Shown piece by piece: positions 1 to 10,758 of a DNA stretch of 64,000 nucleotides. The position numbers and the translations under genes were made by a program. The notes under the pieces are model-generated. The model ran no database searches, was not told the DNA's origin, and saw only the letters and a list, made by a program, of their open reading frames with translations. Numbering within the stretch: the first letter of the stretch is position 1; every line of letters starts with the position of its first letter. The stretch spans positions 85,440,400 to 85,504,399 of the forward strand of contig OY829328.1 in assembly GCA_963691655.1 (NCBI GenBank), given 5' to 3'. Source of the stretch: Toxonevra muliebris (lineage: Eukaryota; Arthropoda; Insecta; Diptera; Pallopteridae).

Positions 1-954
1 CTACAATATTCAATCTATTTCAATATTTAGTACCTTTCTTTGGTATCTGCAAAACATGATGATATAAGTTATTTGTAAAAAGTGTGTGAAAAGTAAATGA
101 TCTCAAAAAAATGGAAATAAAACTGGACAGATGAAAAATCTAATGCCGTCTGAACGAATTTTCTGAAAATCCAATTTTGGGCAACGAAAATCGATTTTCA
201 GCTTTCATGTGAACACACTATTAGGTTAAATTTCTCCAATTGCCAGCTTTGACTAACCTGAGCTTTGTGATTGTGAAATTCTACTACTAAGCAATTAATC
301 TGAATTTGAATTATTTGCTCCCTTCTCTAAATCATTAAGCACCCATCGCTAATTAGTAGTAGCGTTTTTTTAAACGATTTAAAGCAGCAGTAAACCTTTT
401 TAAACAAAAACTAAAAGCACAAAAACTCTATATGTTGAAGTTGTTTCTACTTTAGTTCCACTTCAACACTTACTTTATTGCAGCAGCAAATGTTAATACA
501 AAAAAAAAAAAAGAGGAGCTTCATGCATATAAGTATGTAAATATAAATGTTTTATGATTAAAAACTATGTAGTCTGTGCAAACGGTAGCTAGTGCAAACA
601 AAGCGAGAAAAATGAGCACTATATAAGAGCATCATCGGTAACATCAGCATCACTCTGAAGCTACATATTAGTACCTAGGTGTTGGGAACTACACAAGTGG
701 CGAAAAAAATAAGAGTGTTTACATGAGTTTTGTTTTTCAATATTTTCTGCAATAGGAAAACGAATTATGAAACAAACCTTCGGAAACGACAGCAGCCATA
801 AAAAAGTTTTGGCGATATGAGGGTGATTATAAATTTTTTTTTGTATTTGAGGTATCAAATTTAACAATTTACTTTAACAATATTTCATCAAAATGTATGC
901 TTTATCACCTCAACCACTCCTCCTTCCTTAGTTACCATTTATTCAACATGCCAC
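1..954. other. Intronic DNA, no gene seen
   Basis: AT-rich sequence upstream of the first visible exon, presumably intron of the side-family gene because that exon starts at a splice acceptor in mid-codon. I see no exon, RNA gene or clear transposon end. A TATATAAG string near 620 is not followed by anything that supports a promoter. Confidence 0.5.
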
Positions 955-1660
955 CTTGATCAAAAAGTTCCCGGAATTCATTCAGAAAATTTAAAATACA
1001 AGTTTATTCATCTAAATCTATATTATCCCCTTCAAAGTAATGCCTACCGACTGTAACACACTTATGCCAGCGCTTGATTTAATCCTTAAAACATTTTTTA
1101 TATTCGGTTTTCGGTATGTCCATCAGTGCTTCCTGCGATTTTTCCATTACTTCCTCTCGGCTGCTGAAACACGTTCCCTGTAATGGTTTTTTAACTCGAT
1201 TGTATACAGCTTTCGCATGTCCAAATATTCAGGCACGAAATGTCCAACACGTTCTTTTGATATCTTTAGAGTCTTAGCTATCCCGATCAACTTCACTTTA
1301 CGTTCATTTAAAATTATTTTCTGAACTCTTTGAGGTTTTCGTTGATAACAGCCTCTTTCGGGCGTCCACTGCGTGCATTATCTTCTATGCTAATTTCGCC
1401 TCATTGTAATTTAGCAAACCATTTCTTAACAGTTGATTTTACTGGTGCAGAGTCCGATTAATATTTTTCAAGCCAAACATTGTTTCAACAGTATTTTTTT
1501 TCGCCAAAAAGCAATGCTTCATTAATACACGAAATTCTTTTTTATAACTCACAGTGATATATTTTACGAACCAATTGCCTGGCAGCTGTCAAATTTTTAC
1601 ACGTGTCTTTTGAAGGTACTAACTAAAAATTGAAAAAAATATGAACTTTTCAGTTCAGTC
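955..1660 (-). mobile_element. Internally deleted mariner-like transposon relic
   Basis: Read on the minus strand, about 1320-1445 encodes a broken helix-turn-helix part of a mariner-type transposase, with recognisable pieces such as VKKWFAKLQ, SIEDNARSGRPKE and KTLKISKERVGHF. It then runs, after a short degraded stretch, into the extreme C-terminus (SSREEVMEKSQEALM, IKRWHKCVTVGRHYFEGDN at about 1015-1175). The central catalytic region with the aspartate triad is missing, and several stops are present. The outer ends share an imperfect inverted motif, TGATCAAAAAGTTC at 958 and TGAACTGAAAAGTTC read inward from 1657. It is a dead deletion derivative in the host intron. The exact TA target duplication is not clear. 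Confidence 0.72.
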
Positions 1661-2264
1661 CAACTGTTATGTAGTCATTAGCGGGTTCAGGAAGAGGTTT
1701 AAGAATCAACCTCTCTCTCCTCCCCACCCCTTGAATCCACTAGTGTATAATTGTATTTAGACCACCTATTTTTTTAACCACCAGTGTATATAATGTATGA
1801 CACATGCAACTGCAAACAAAATCCCACATTTTTTATATTCAGCTTTTTCCATTTTTTGTTTTGCTTATGTTGCATTCAACACATTCCCCAATGAATTTTC
1901 TTCATACATCAACATTCAAACACATACATGTTTGAATAAATCTACAGCTCCTGTTGGTAATATTCTTTTCTAAGCAGGTGACTGGGTTAACACAAACATA
2001 CAAAACACGCACACACACAAAATACTCAACGCACAACGACATTGGTGTGTGATGTAATATGTTTGTGGGAGTGTGTGTGTTTACTTGTGGTGATGTTGAC
2101 AAAGTTGCTACATTATCATTGTATTGTGGGGTACCAACGCTTTTGTATACACTTTCAATAGCTATAAACATACATACACTCAGAGAAATTTTTTTATCGA
2201 TATCATTATTAAGCCTCAATACATTAGTTCGATGTGCAGTACCATTAATATGATGTGCACATTC
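1661..2264. other. Intronic DNA, no gene seen
   Basis: AT-rich stretch with a CA/GT-rich patch near 2000-2090. The open frames here are short, overlap on both strands and follow simple sequence. No feature is supported. Confidence 0.45.
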
Positions 2265-3836
2265 CAGGGTACGGAAAAATCCGGATCGCAATCCAAAAAA
2301 TTAAGCTCTTCTTCAATTGGTTCGCTCGCAACTCGAACTTGACAAAATAAAATTTTTGCGAGCGAATATAATCCTTTCAAGTTTTATGCATTTGGTTCGC
2401 TCGCAAACGAACAAAAATAGAAACTTAAATCGTTCGATCGTGTTCGATCCGAAGATGTTTGAAGAGCGAACGAGGGCGTACCAAAATGAAACGAACCGAT
2501 TGTTTTATGATTTACATTTTTCTCCAATTTTTATATGTTTTGTGAATTTCTGCATTGTGTTCGTGACAGTGGTTAACGTGATATTTACTAACTATAAGTG
2601 AAAAAAATGGGTCGCGTAGAAAATTTTGAATTCAATAAAATTGTATGTTATGAAAAATTGCGGGTAACATAAAACGCCATTATGAAGTTGATCATGGGAA
2701 AAAATTTGTCCAAAAATGACAATGAGAACAATCGAGAAGCGTCATCATCAAGTGCTATTTTGTCAAAAAGAAAAAGTTCGCATATTGCAATATCAATGAA
2801 TATAAATGATTTCATGATTTGCTGTGTCCGATTAGTCACCATAAAAAACATGCCATTTAGAATCTTCGATGATGAGGAATATTTTAAAAAGCTACTGAAA
2901 CTACTGAAAAAAATGGAGTGTAAAAAAAAAAATGTTTTAACTTTCGCTAATAAATTAAACGGTAAAAAAAGTAGTCGAAATAGTAGAAAATTGATAGAAA
3001 ATAATACTAGAAAAAGTAGTGAAACATAGTTCTAAAAATAGTAATAGAAAATAGTAGAGGAAAAGTAATAGAAAATAGTAGTAGAAAAATAGTACTTAAA
3101 AAGTAGTCGACAATAGAAGTAGAAAAGTAGTAAAATAGTAGTAGAAAAAGTAGTAGAAGATAGTAGTAGTAAATATATTCAATTAATTAGTAATATTCAA
3201 TTAGTAGCAGAAAATAAGTGTAAAATAGTAGTAGAAAACAGTGATAGAAAATGAAATTTTTCAATCGCTAAATTTTTTACTTCATTGACTTGTGTTTTTT
3301 AATTTCATTTGCTTGTGTTTCATTTAGTTCACAAGAAGTTTCACTTCTGCCTTGTGATCGTTAATACACAACCAATTTTTTTTGGGATTAATGCTAGAAC
3401 AAAAATTGCAACTCTGTACCGGTAACTTCGATGACAACTCTTTTTGTGTGCGACATCTTCATGTGATTCCTTGGAGATTTGCGCCATCCGTATGTGAAAT
3501 GTATAACTGTCATAAACTTTAAGATGGCGACGCTACACATTATTCTTTCTGCCATAGGCGTGTGTGTGTAATTAATATGTTATTGTATATTGAATTAAAA
3601 CTATTTATGAATCGTTTATTATATAGTTTGCTCATGAATTCAGTTACGGAATATTGATATTTAGCTCCTCATGCACATTGCTCGACAAAATTATGTCGCA
3701 TTGCAAACTTTTGCGCGGACGTCACATCCGGTTGGTTTTACTCTAGGACAAGAGAAAAGAAGTTTCACTTCAATAAAATTCGAATGGGAACCAATCGTAA
3801 ACGAACGAAACAAAACGGATGGTTCTCCGTACCCTG
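2265..3836 (+). mobile_element. hAT-type transposon with decayed transposase
   Basis: The element starts CAGGGTACGGA at 2265 and ends with its exact complement at 3836, an 11-bp perfect terminal inverted repeat of the CAGGG type common in hAT elements. The flanks gcacattc (2257-2264) and tcacattc (3837-3844) are an 8-bp target duplication with one mismatch, the hAT target length. Inside, open stretches at 2682-3029 include LVTIKNMPFRIFDDEEYF, resembling the conserved hAT segment around an x-x-P-F-x-x-x-x-x-E motif. The rest of the transposase, including the dimerisation domain, is absent. The 3' half (about 2960-3245) has degenerated into AGTAGTAGAAAAT-like repeats. Family assignment is by ends plus target size and is moderately secure. 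Confidence 0.74.
2940..3245 (+). repeat. AGTAGTAGAAAAT cryptic repeat
   Basis: A run of irregular units built from AGTAGTAG and AGAAAAT inside the hAT element. It looks like slippage-driven expansion. No coding meaning is supported. Confidence 0.6.
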
Positions 3837-3844
3837 TCACATTC

Positions 3845-5685
3845 ATCAATATAATTAACTTATTCGTTTTAATTGTGATTTTATTCATCACATTAACCCA
3901 TTAAGGACGAGTGAGAACCAAAGTAGATAGATCAAAAAAGTAACTAGAGAAAAAAATTGTTTTTGAACCTGGCTCAGGAACGGTTCAGCGACAATGTGCC
4001 ATATGGCACTGCTAGCCATTACTGGGTTAATGAAAGCATACATTACAGTGACTCACAAAAGCGATCGAATAAGTGAACTTTTTTGGGGCACGATAAATAG
4101 CCAAGCATGGCATCAAATCGAAAAGTAACAGCATAGTTAAGTTTCTACTCATTCAAATGAACAGAACTCATTCAAGAAATCAGATGATATCTTTAGGTTC
4201 CAAAAATGTCTTGAAAGTCACGAAATTTTGACCATAAATTACGATTTTGCAATTGCAAAATGAAGAAATTTCTTCAAAAGTTTTTTCTTCAGTTTAATTA
4301 TATTTCTAATGAATTTAATAGTAATTGCTCTTTTGATACAAAAGTTTTCTTTTACTATGTAATTTCATTAATATTAATTATTAAATTGAACTGATAATCG
4401 CATTATTTTCAATAAATCATTTCGCTCAGTGTATGTAGAATAGAAAAAAAAAAGAATCCACTTGTGTTAGTTTAGTTTAACTAGGAATTTTTTTTTTTTT
4501 TTAATTTTCACTCAGGTGTAATAAAAAGGTATAAAATATAATACATAGAAAAAGCTTTTCATTAAATTTTATGTATGTATGTGAAAATAAAAAGTAAATG
4601 TGTATAAGTATCTACTATTAAAATTAGAAAAAAGACCATACATACAAAGATCTACAATGTATGTATGAGTATCTGTCTATGGTGTAAAAGTACTTAAGTA
4701 TATATCTATCTATCTATATGAAAAGTACCTACTTTTTTTTCGTTTTCAATGTTGGTTTTAAAAAATTGCAATAGTAGCAAGTATGTAATAAAGATAAAAA
4801 GTAATTAACATTTGAAAAAACAGAGCTGATTAAAAGTATATTTATTTTTATTTAATATAATGAAACTATTTAGAAATGGAATTGCAATTGCAGTTGGAAA
4901 AAATGAAGAAATTGTATGAAAGCAATGAGGGGAATTTAATAAAATAATGAAAATAGAAAATTTTAAGAGTTGGTGATTAAAAGATCAGAAGCTTTGAATA
5001 AATAATAAAGTATATTTCATTTGTTGTAAATCCTTTCAGCTTCTTTCATACAAAATTTTACCACCTTTCAACAGTTTACAATCCAATGTGAAATATAATT
5101 GGCTGATTCACAAGCTGTTTTATTTAGTGTCGTATCCTCTCACTTGTCATAAATTCTCTCATTTTTCATACAAAATTATATGACACTATGATTATACGAC
5201 AGTATATGACAGCTCCTGAATCGGCCAAATATTTTCTTAAATCGAAGCATCTTAAAGTAGAGCAATCAAAATACTCTCACTCTCATTCGATATGAGCATA
5301 TATTTACAAAAACTATTGAGCGTAAGTAAGCCAATCAGCATTTCTCCCTACTACAAACTCCTCAAATGTTGAGTGTTTACAAAAGAGCGTCGCACTTCGC
5401 AACACTAAAAGGCCCAAACATCATTATCATTTAAATCTACATTAAAGCAGCTCACCAAATATTTCATACTCTTTGTACCACTTTTATTTAATACCACTTC
5501 ATTAAAAATACATTTGAGAGTGTGTTTGTGTGTGTGTGTGAGCGCGCATTTAACCAATTTTTGACTTTTTGTTTTAAACCACTACACAACTTTACTTCAC
5601 ATACATACATACATACATCAATTTAATTCAATTCGCATCTCAACACTTCTCTTCTCTTCTCGTCTCGTCTCGTTTTTCATTATAG
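3845..5685. other. Intron up to the Ig-exon acceptor
   Basis: AT-rich intron ending in a pyrimidine-rich stretch with CTTCT and CGTCT repeats and a TATAG acceptor at 5681-5685. It contains a GT run near 5524-5540 and a CATA run near 5601-5618. No other feature is seen. Confidence 0.55.
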
Positions 5686-6672
5686 ATCCGCCAGTCTGCA
5701 AGTCCGATTCTACCACAATACGCGCTGCACTCAAACAAACCATTAACATAACATGTCAAGTGGACTCAAATCCACTCGATAATCTAAATTACAAATGGCA
5801 TTTCAACAATTCGCTTGAGAGTCTCATCGAGCTACCAGCGACAGCATCAACCGCATCCGCAACTTTACCAGTATTGCATATGAGAGGAGGAGCAGCAGCA
5901 GGTGACGGCAACGATGGTGGAGGAGCGGCATTATTGGCTGCCAGCAATGGTCACACATCCGGCAATGGCGGATATTATCAACGTAGCAAACGGAAACACG
6001 GAAGTCATGGTCAACAACAGCAGCTGCAGCAGCAGCAACAACAACATGAACAACAACAACAACAACTACATCAAAAATATGTACTCGGACGACATGGACG
6101 CGTGGCGGCTGCAAGTAGTATAGCAACAGTAGATGGTGACTGGACGAATACAATACTTTTCGAAGATGAAGATGAGCAACATGGAGAATATGGCGATATA
6201 GCGTATGAAGATGAATATGGTGCTGCTGCTGGTGGTGGTGGTGGTGATGCAAGAGGTCAACCGGAAGAACCTTACACGCAAATGGTTTACTCAAATGCCA
6301 TTTACAAAAATCATTTGGAAGGCAAACAACAGCAACAACAACAACAACAGCAGCAACTATTGCATGGACGCGGTTTGGTACACGATTCAATGTACAGTGG
6401 TGGTAGCGGTGGTAACGGCAACGGCAACAACAATAATCAATTTCAATTGGCCGCCGCCGAACGTAAACGTCTCGCTGCATTACAGCAACACAAACAGCAA
6501 CATCATCGGAATAGTGTTGGTGGTGGTGTAGTGACAGCAACACCACCAGCACCTCTCAATAATATCTACAGCTATCACATTGAATCATATGATAGTTTCG
6601 GTGCTATCTCATGCATGGCGAGCAGCCCAATGGGTCAAAGTCAACCGTGTTGGTATCACATACAACCGGCAG
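5686..6672 (+). CDS. Sidestep-family adhesion protein, Ig-domain exon
   Basis: This is the first visible exon of an Ig/FN3 transmembrane protein; earlier exons are outside the window. It starts after a TATAG acceptor with AT, completing an Asp codon begun in the previous exon, and ends at GCAG|GTAAGT in phase 1. Phase 1-1 flanks are typical of Ig-domain exons. The core has PPVCKS at residue 1, the first Ig cysteine in NITCQV (residue 23), the tryptophan in YKWHF (37), the second Ig cysteine in AISCMAS (309) and an extra cysteine in SQPCWYHI (321). The extra Cys pair (residues 4 and 321) and the PxWYHI-like end are what I associate with the side family, whose members act as receptors for Beat proteins in axon guidance. 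Between the two Ig cysteines lies a low-complexity insertion of more than 200 residues with polyQ, poly-G and His/Asn runs. The particular paralogue cannot be named. Confidence 0.85.
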
Positions 6673-7229
6673 GTAAGTTTCAAAAGAAAATTTTTGTTTT
6701 TCAAAGTTAAGTAAAATGGGAGGGTGGGTGACTATAGTATAGTTTTCCTTCCTCCTCTCTTTCTGTTTTTCTGCAGATCTTTTACTTTTTCCGTCTGCAT
6801 TTTTTTTCATTTACCTTTAAGTAAATTCAATTTTAATGAAAACCGATTTCACTGCTTTTCTCCATTAAAACTCGGAGATTTTTACTTCCTTCAGCTTTTA
6901 CACCAATTTCATTATTACATAAACGTGAGATACACATGGAGTGTTTTTATGATTACATATACCCAGTTGGAAAAGGCTGATCAATGTGACCTAAGGTTTC
7001 ATGGTTTTTAGAGATTTTATGTCTTCAGTAAGAAATTTCAGTATTCAAAAAAATACAAAAATTTTTTCTGAATTTTAATGGGTGTAGTAGTTTTTGGCTT
7101 ACCCCGAGAAAATAAGTTGGCCAGGTGTAAAACAAAATTAAAAATATTTCTAAGCCACTTCCTGAGCAATTAGTATTCCCTGGGATCAAATGTATTAAAC
7201 ACAGTATTTTAAAAGTTATTATAAGTTCG
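6673..7229 (+). other. Start of the 11.2-kb phase-1 intron
   Basis: GTAAGT donor at 6673; the matching acceptor is at 17920. This first part is AT-rich with no recognised element. Confidence 0.6.
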
Positions 7230-8270
7230 GGACCATGAGTACCGGTGACCGATTTCACCGGTGACCAATTTCACCGATTATAGTAAACATATTTTCATTG
7301 AAATAAAAAGAGTAATTATTAAAAAAAATCATAAAATGCTTACCTAATTGACGGCAATCGAGTGACCTAAACTAAGAAACAAATTTTTTTGACCTATTTT
7401 CAATCAACCACAATTTTGATAACATTTGCCCAAATACACCGAATTTTTAATATGTTATGGGAAAAGTTATTACCCATTTTTAAAATTTTTTTTTACTATG
7501 AGTCACCGGTGACTTTAAAAGTCTTCAATGGAAACTTTTTAAAAGTATTTTGCAATGAAATGGAGGCCAACGAAGGCGAATCTGAATTCGGTTTATATTT
7601 TCCTTATGGTCAAGAAAAGTTTAAGTGAAGAATTAATATCTTTATAAAAATATATTATTATTATTTAAAGGAAGGACGTTATTGAAAGTCAGGCACTGCG
7701 ACCTATAACACCTATTGTACCAAAGCCCCAAGAAAGAAAGAAAGGCAGAGAGAAAGAAAGATAGATAAGAAACATACCCAAGCCGAGAATCTAACTCGGG
7801 CCTCCAGAGACAAGAGTCTGGCACTCTGCCACTAGACCACAGAGGCGATGGTAGGACCTACAGTTTAACGCCGATTCCGAACGGCTGTGTGGCAATTTTT
7901 TATCAGCTCTGTGGTTTTGCCATTACCAACCAAGGTGTGTACTTGTACACATTCTTATAATTCTCATCCACTTCATATCGATAGTGAATATAAGAAGTTT
8001 ATGAGAATTAACCACCAGACCAAGACGGGAATCGAACCCGCAACCTTTTGGATGAAAGTCTAGTGCACTATCCACTAGACTATCGAGGTCGTCATAAAAA
8101 TATATATAATATCTAATAAAAATGTACTAAAAACGGTCGTAAAAAATCCCTATTGAGGGCCACAGGGTCGGCGGTGACCCATGAAAATTCTGGCCTACAG
8201 GGTCGCAAAACTTCTGTTTTGATGAAAAATTATAAAAAAAAATGGGGATCTCTTCTGTTTTTTTTTTTCC
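7230..8270 (-). repeat. Dispersed CACCGGTGAC repeat, split by a SINE
   Basis: Segments 8130-8260 and about 7230-7640, read on the minus strand, match 56900-57475. Shared strings include CATCAAAACAGAAGTTTT, ACCCTGTGGCYCTCAATAGG and the TCACCGGTGAC motif. The better-bounded copy at 56869-57470 shows it to be a DNA transposon-like unit. Here the SINE at 7656-8093 interrupts it and the true ends are not recognised. Confidence 0.6.
7656..8093 (-). mobile_element. Dimeric tRNA-derived SINE, copy A
   Basis: On the minus strand this 438-bp unit starts with a tRNA-like head with an A box (TAGTCTAGTGGATAG) and a B box (GGGTTCGATTCCCG). A spacer follows, then a second tRNA-like unit with A box TGGTCTAGTGGCAGAG and a weaker B box GAGTTAGATTCTC, then a CT-rich stretch and an (AAT)n tail. 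A perfect 12-bp target duplication ATAAAAATATAT flanks it at 7644-7655 and 8094-8105. The 5' head resembles tRNA-Glu in layout but is too degenerate to fold as a functional tRNA. It would have been transcribed by RNA polymerase III and mobilised by a LINE. Copy B is at 26177-26547. Confidence 0.82.
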
Positions 8271-9994
8271 GTTCTAAAACTAGCATACTATAGCTAGTTA
8301 ACTCATTTCTCTATTAGATCACAGTTGTTGAAGAGACCAGCACAAAACTCTCATGTAGCCATAAGCTCTGCAAGCTTTCTCAATATTCTTAAACATAGTT
8401 TTCTATTTAGAGCATGCAAGCTGATATGTTATTAAATACACTTTCGATGACACCGCCATTTAATGTGTCAGGCTTGCTTTTTTCTACAATTGTTCTTTTG
8501 ACTGATGGCAAGCATTATTGAGAACTCCGAGAATTCTATCTCAAGGAGAAGAAGAAATTCCATGAAGTTCTAATACAATTTATGCCATATATGATATAGC
8601 TGACATTTTTATAGACAAATACTCAAAAAAAAAACCTCATTAATCTTTTATAAAAAACCGAAACATCTTAAAGTTTTTCCTTAGTTACAATATTAGTTAA
8701 CAATGGCACTGAAAACTGTTTTACTCTTCTTTCTTATTTTTTTGAAGTTCTTGAAGATCATATCAATGCCATGAGCTCATTTCCAACTGGGTTACAACTA
8801 CACTTTCGCACACACAAACATAAAATACGTGTAATGTATTCGCTTGTATTTCTGCAAGCATATGTGCGTGTGTGTGTGTGTATACGTGTGTTCATGTAAA
8901 TGAAAAATTCAATTAATTTTTTTTTCTTCTCCTGTTTTGTTTTTTTTGTTTCTCTCATTTTTATTTTTATTTTGAACACATTTACTTTGCGTATACATGT
9001 CCAAAAGTTAATTAATGCCATTGGGTCAAAAATATGTAGTATACACATAAACAAAAACACATACCCACATACATACATACATTCCCAGAAACACTCACTC
9101 ACATTAAAATAGCGACGTTTTTAAGCCTGTGAGGCAGTGAAAATAACAGAAGCAGAAGCAGCAGCAACAGTTCCACCAAGTATTTTTGTTTTGTTGGCGT
9201 ATCAGCAGAAGTTACTTTTTCCCTTCGGTTTTTTTTTTTTTAAATTATTTGCTCAATGTGATAAAAATCACTTGGGGAATGTTGATTTTTTGTTAATGAA
9301 AACATGAAGTGTCCTTGTAAAAATGGTATACTATACAATAACGACGAGAATGTACATACTTACATTCATTCATATATAGAATACAATATAATATTGAAAA
9401 CGTTAAAAGTATTCAAGTAAAGTGATAGGCAGGTAGTTACTCGTCGACTCTTATATTTATAAAATGTAAAATGAAAAAAAGGAAACATGAAAATTGAATT
9501 GAGTTTAAATTTTCATCAGAATTGTAAATAAAATATGACAACCCCCATATTTTTTTTTAATTTAAACTTTTTCCGTCTCTCTCTCGCTCTTGCTTTCACA
9601 TATGTAATGCGAAAAATAAACAGTAGTGCTTTTTTTTTTAAATATTGCAAAATATTAAATGCCAATTTACATATTTTAATTAATTGAATACTTAATTATA
9701 ATACAATTTTGTAAAGAGTTTTTCATATTTCAACTAATGGCATATTCAGTGGTTGTGGAAGTAAGGGAGCAATGATTTTTTGATATACTTATCGAGTTTA
9801 TCTCTTAGCGTTAAAATTTTTATAGTGATTCTAATCACTGGCGAATTAAAAGTGGGGATTTGAACACATAAAACCAGTGATTTGATCCTCTAGTGTTTCG
9901 AATGAATTGAATTTGCTTCTTTTATACTCGCTTTACTTGAAGACCTTTGCAATTTCTGGTCAGTAATTTCATTTTTTTCTGTTTTTCCCGAACC
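8271..9994. other. Intronic DNA, no gene seen
   Basis: AT-rich intron. It has a GT-rich stretch near 8868-8890 and scattered homopolymers. The open frames on both strands here overlap each other and low-complexity sequence. Nothing is supported. Confidence 0.45.
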
Positions 9995-10758
9995 GCCGGG
10001 GCGATTAGGCAACCGATACCGCGCCGTCGAAATTATGATTTCTCTTGTCCTTACGAACAAAAAATCCTTCTACGATATAAGGAGTGGGATTGAAAAAATC
10101 TTAACACACGTTTCAGGAGAATTTGACCATCGAAACCTGGAAAAAAAATTTTCTTCAAAGGTTAATTTTTTAAAAAATGTTTGACCTTTGGTGGACCCAA
10201 ACTACTTTTCGATGTGGAAAATTGTTTACCAAAACCTGATGATAGGGTTCGCGATCGTTTACCCGGTATAGTCATATATCGAATAGAAGCTTCATATAAC
10301 ACCCCAAAGAGCGGGTAAGGAGGGTTGGTGGAGTATTTCAGTCTCAGTAATTTTTTTCTCCCTTCCATAATAAACAACTTTCTCTTAACTATGAGACATG
10401 TACTAAGTGAAATAAACAAAAATTTTAAATTGGTCCCACGTATACCAAAAATTATGGGTTTCGGCCCCCATATCGAGGATCTCAGACATGACAAAGAAAA
10501 TCTGAGTACAGGGTGGGATTCAGCAACCCCAAATTACCCTTAAAAAATTATCCATTCCACATTTGAAATTTACTGTTGCACTGTGTAATTACAAAAAATT
10601 ACAAGTGCCTTGAAAATTCCATAAAAATCAAATTCCGGAGCCTCGAAATTCATTTTAGAACTATGCCGTGAAAGAACTTTTTGTTCATAATGACAAGATG
10701 AATCATAATTTTGACGGCGCGGTAATGAAAAATTTTAGTCCATACAAATCGCCCCGGC
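9995..10758. mobile_element. MITE with long, diverged inverted repeats
   Basis: The left arm (about 9995-10085) and right arm (about 10660-10758) are inverted copies. Both begin GCCGGGGCGATT and both contain TACCGCGCCGTC, AAATTATGATT, CTTGTC and GAACAAAAA in the same order, so each arm is roughly 95 bp. The interior has no convincing transposase. The minus-strand open frame of 110 codons inside has no recognisable motif and is probably chance. Target duplications are not obvious, so the superfamily is not assigned. Confidence 0.68.

Noticed and set aside
590..660. TATATAAG promoter-like string
   Set aside because: TATA-like strings are frequent in this AT-rich DNA and no downstream exon or initiator supports it.
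5824..6552. 242-codon open frame on the minus strand
   Set aside because: Exact shadow of the Ig exon. Its His/Val-rich runs are the complement of the CAA and GGTGGT repeats. The + strand reading has conserved Ig residues and valid splice sites.
8000..8093. Candidate tRNA gene (minus strand)
   Set aside because: It has good A and B boxes, but the acceptor and anticodon stems do not pair properly. It is the head of a SINE with target duplications.
10162..10494. 110-codon minus-strand frame inside the long-TIR MITE
   Set aside because: No recognisable motif and no codon-use contrast. It lies within a non-autonomous element.
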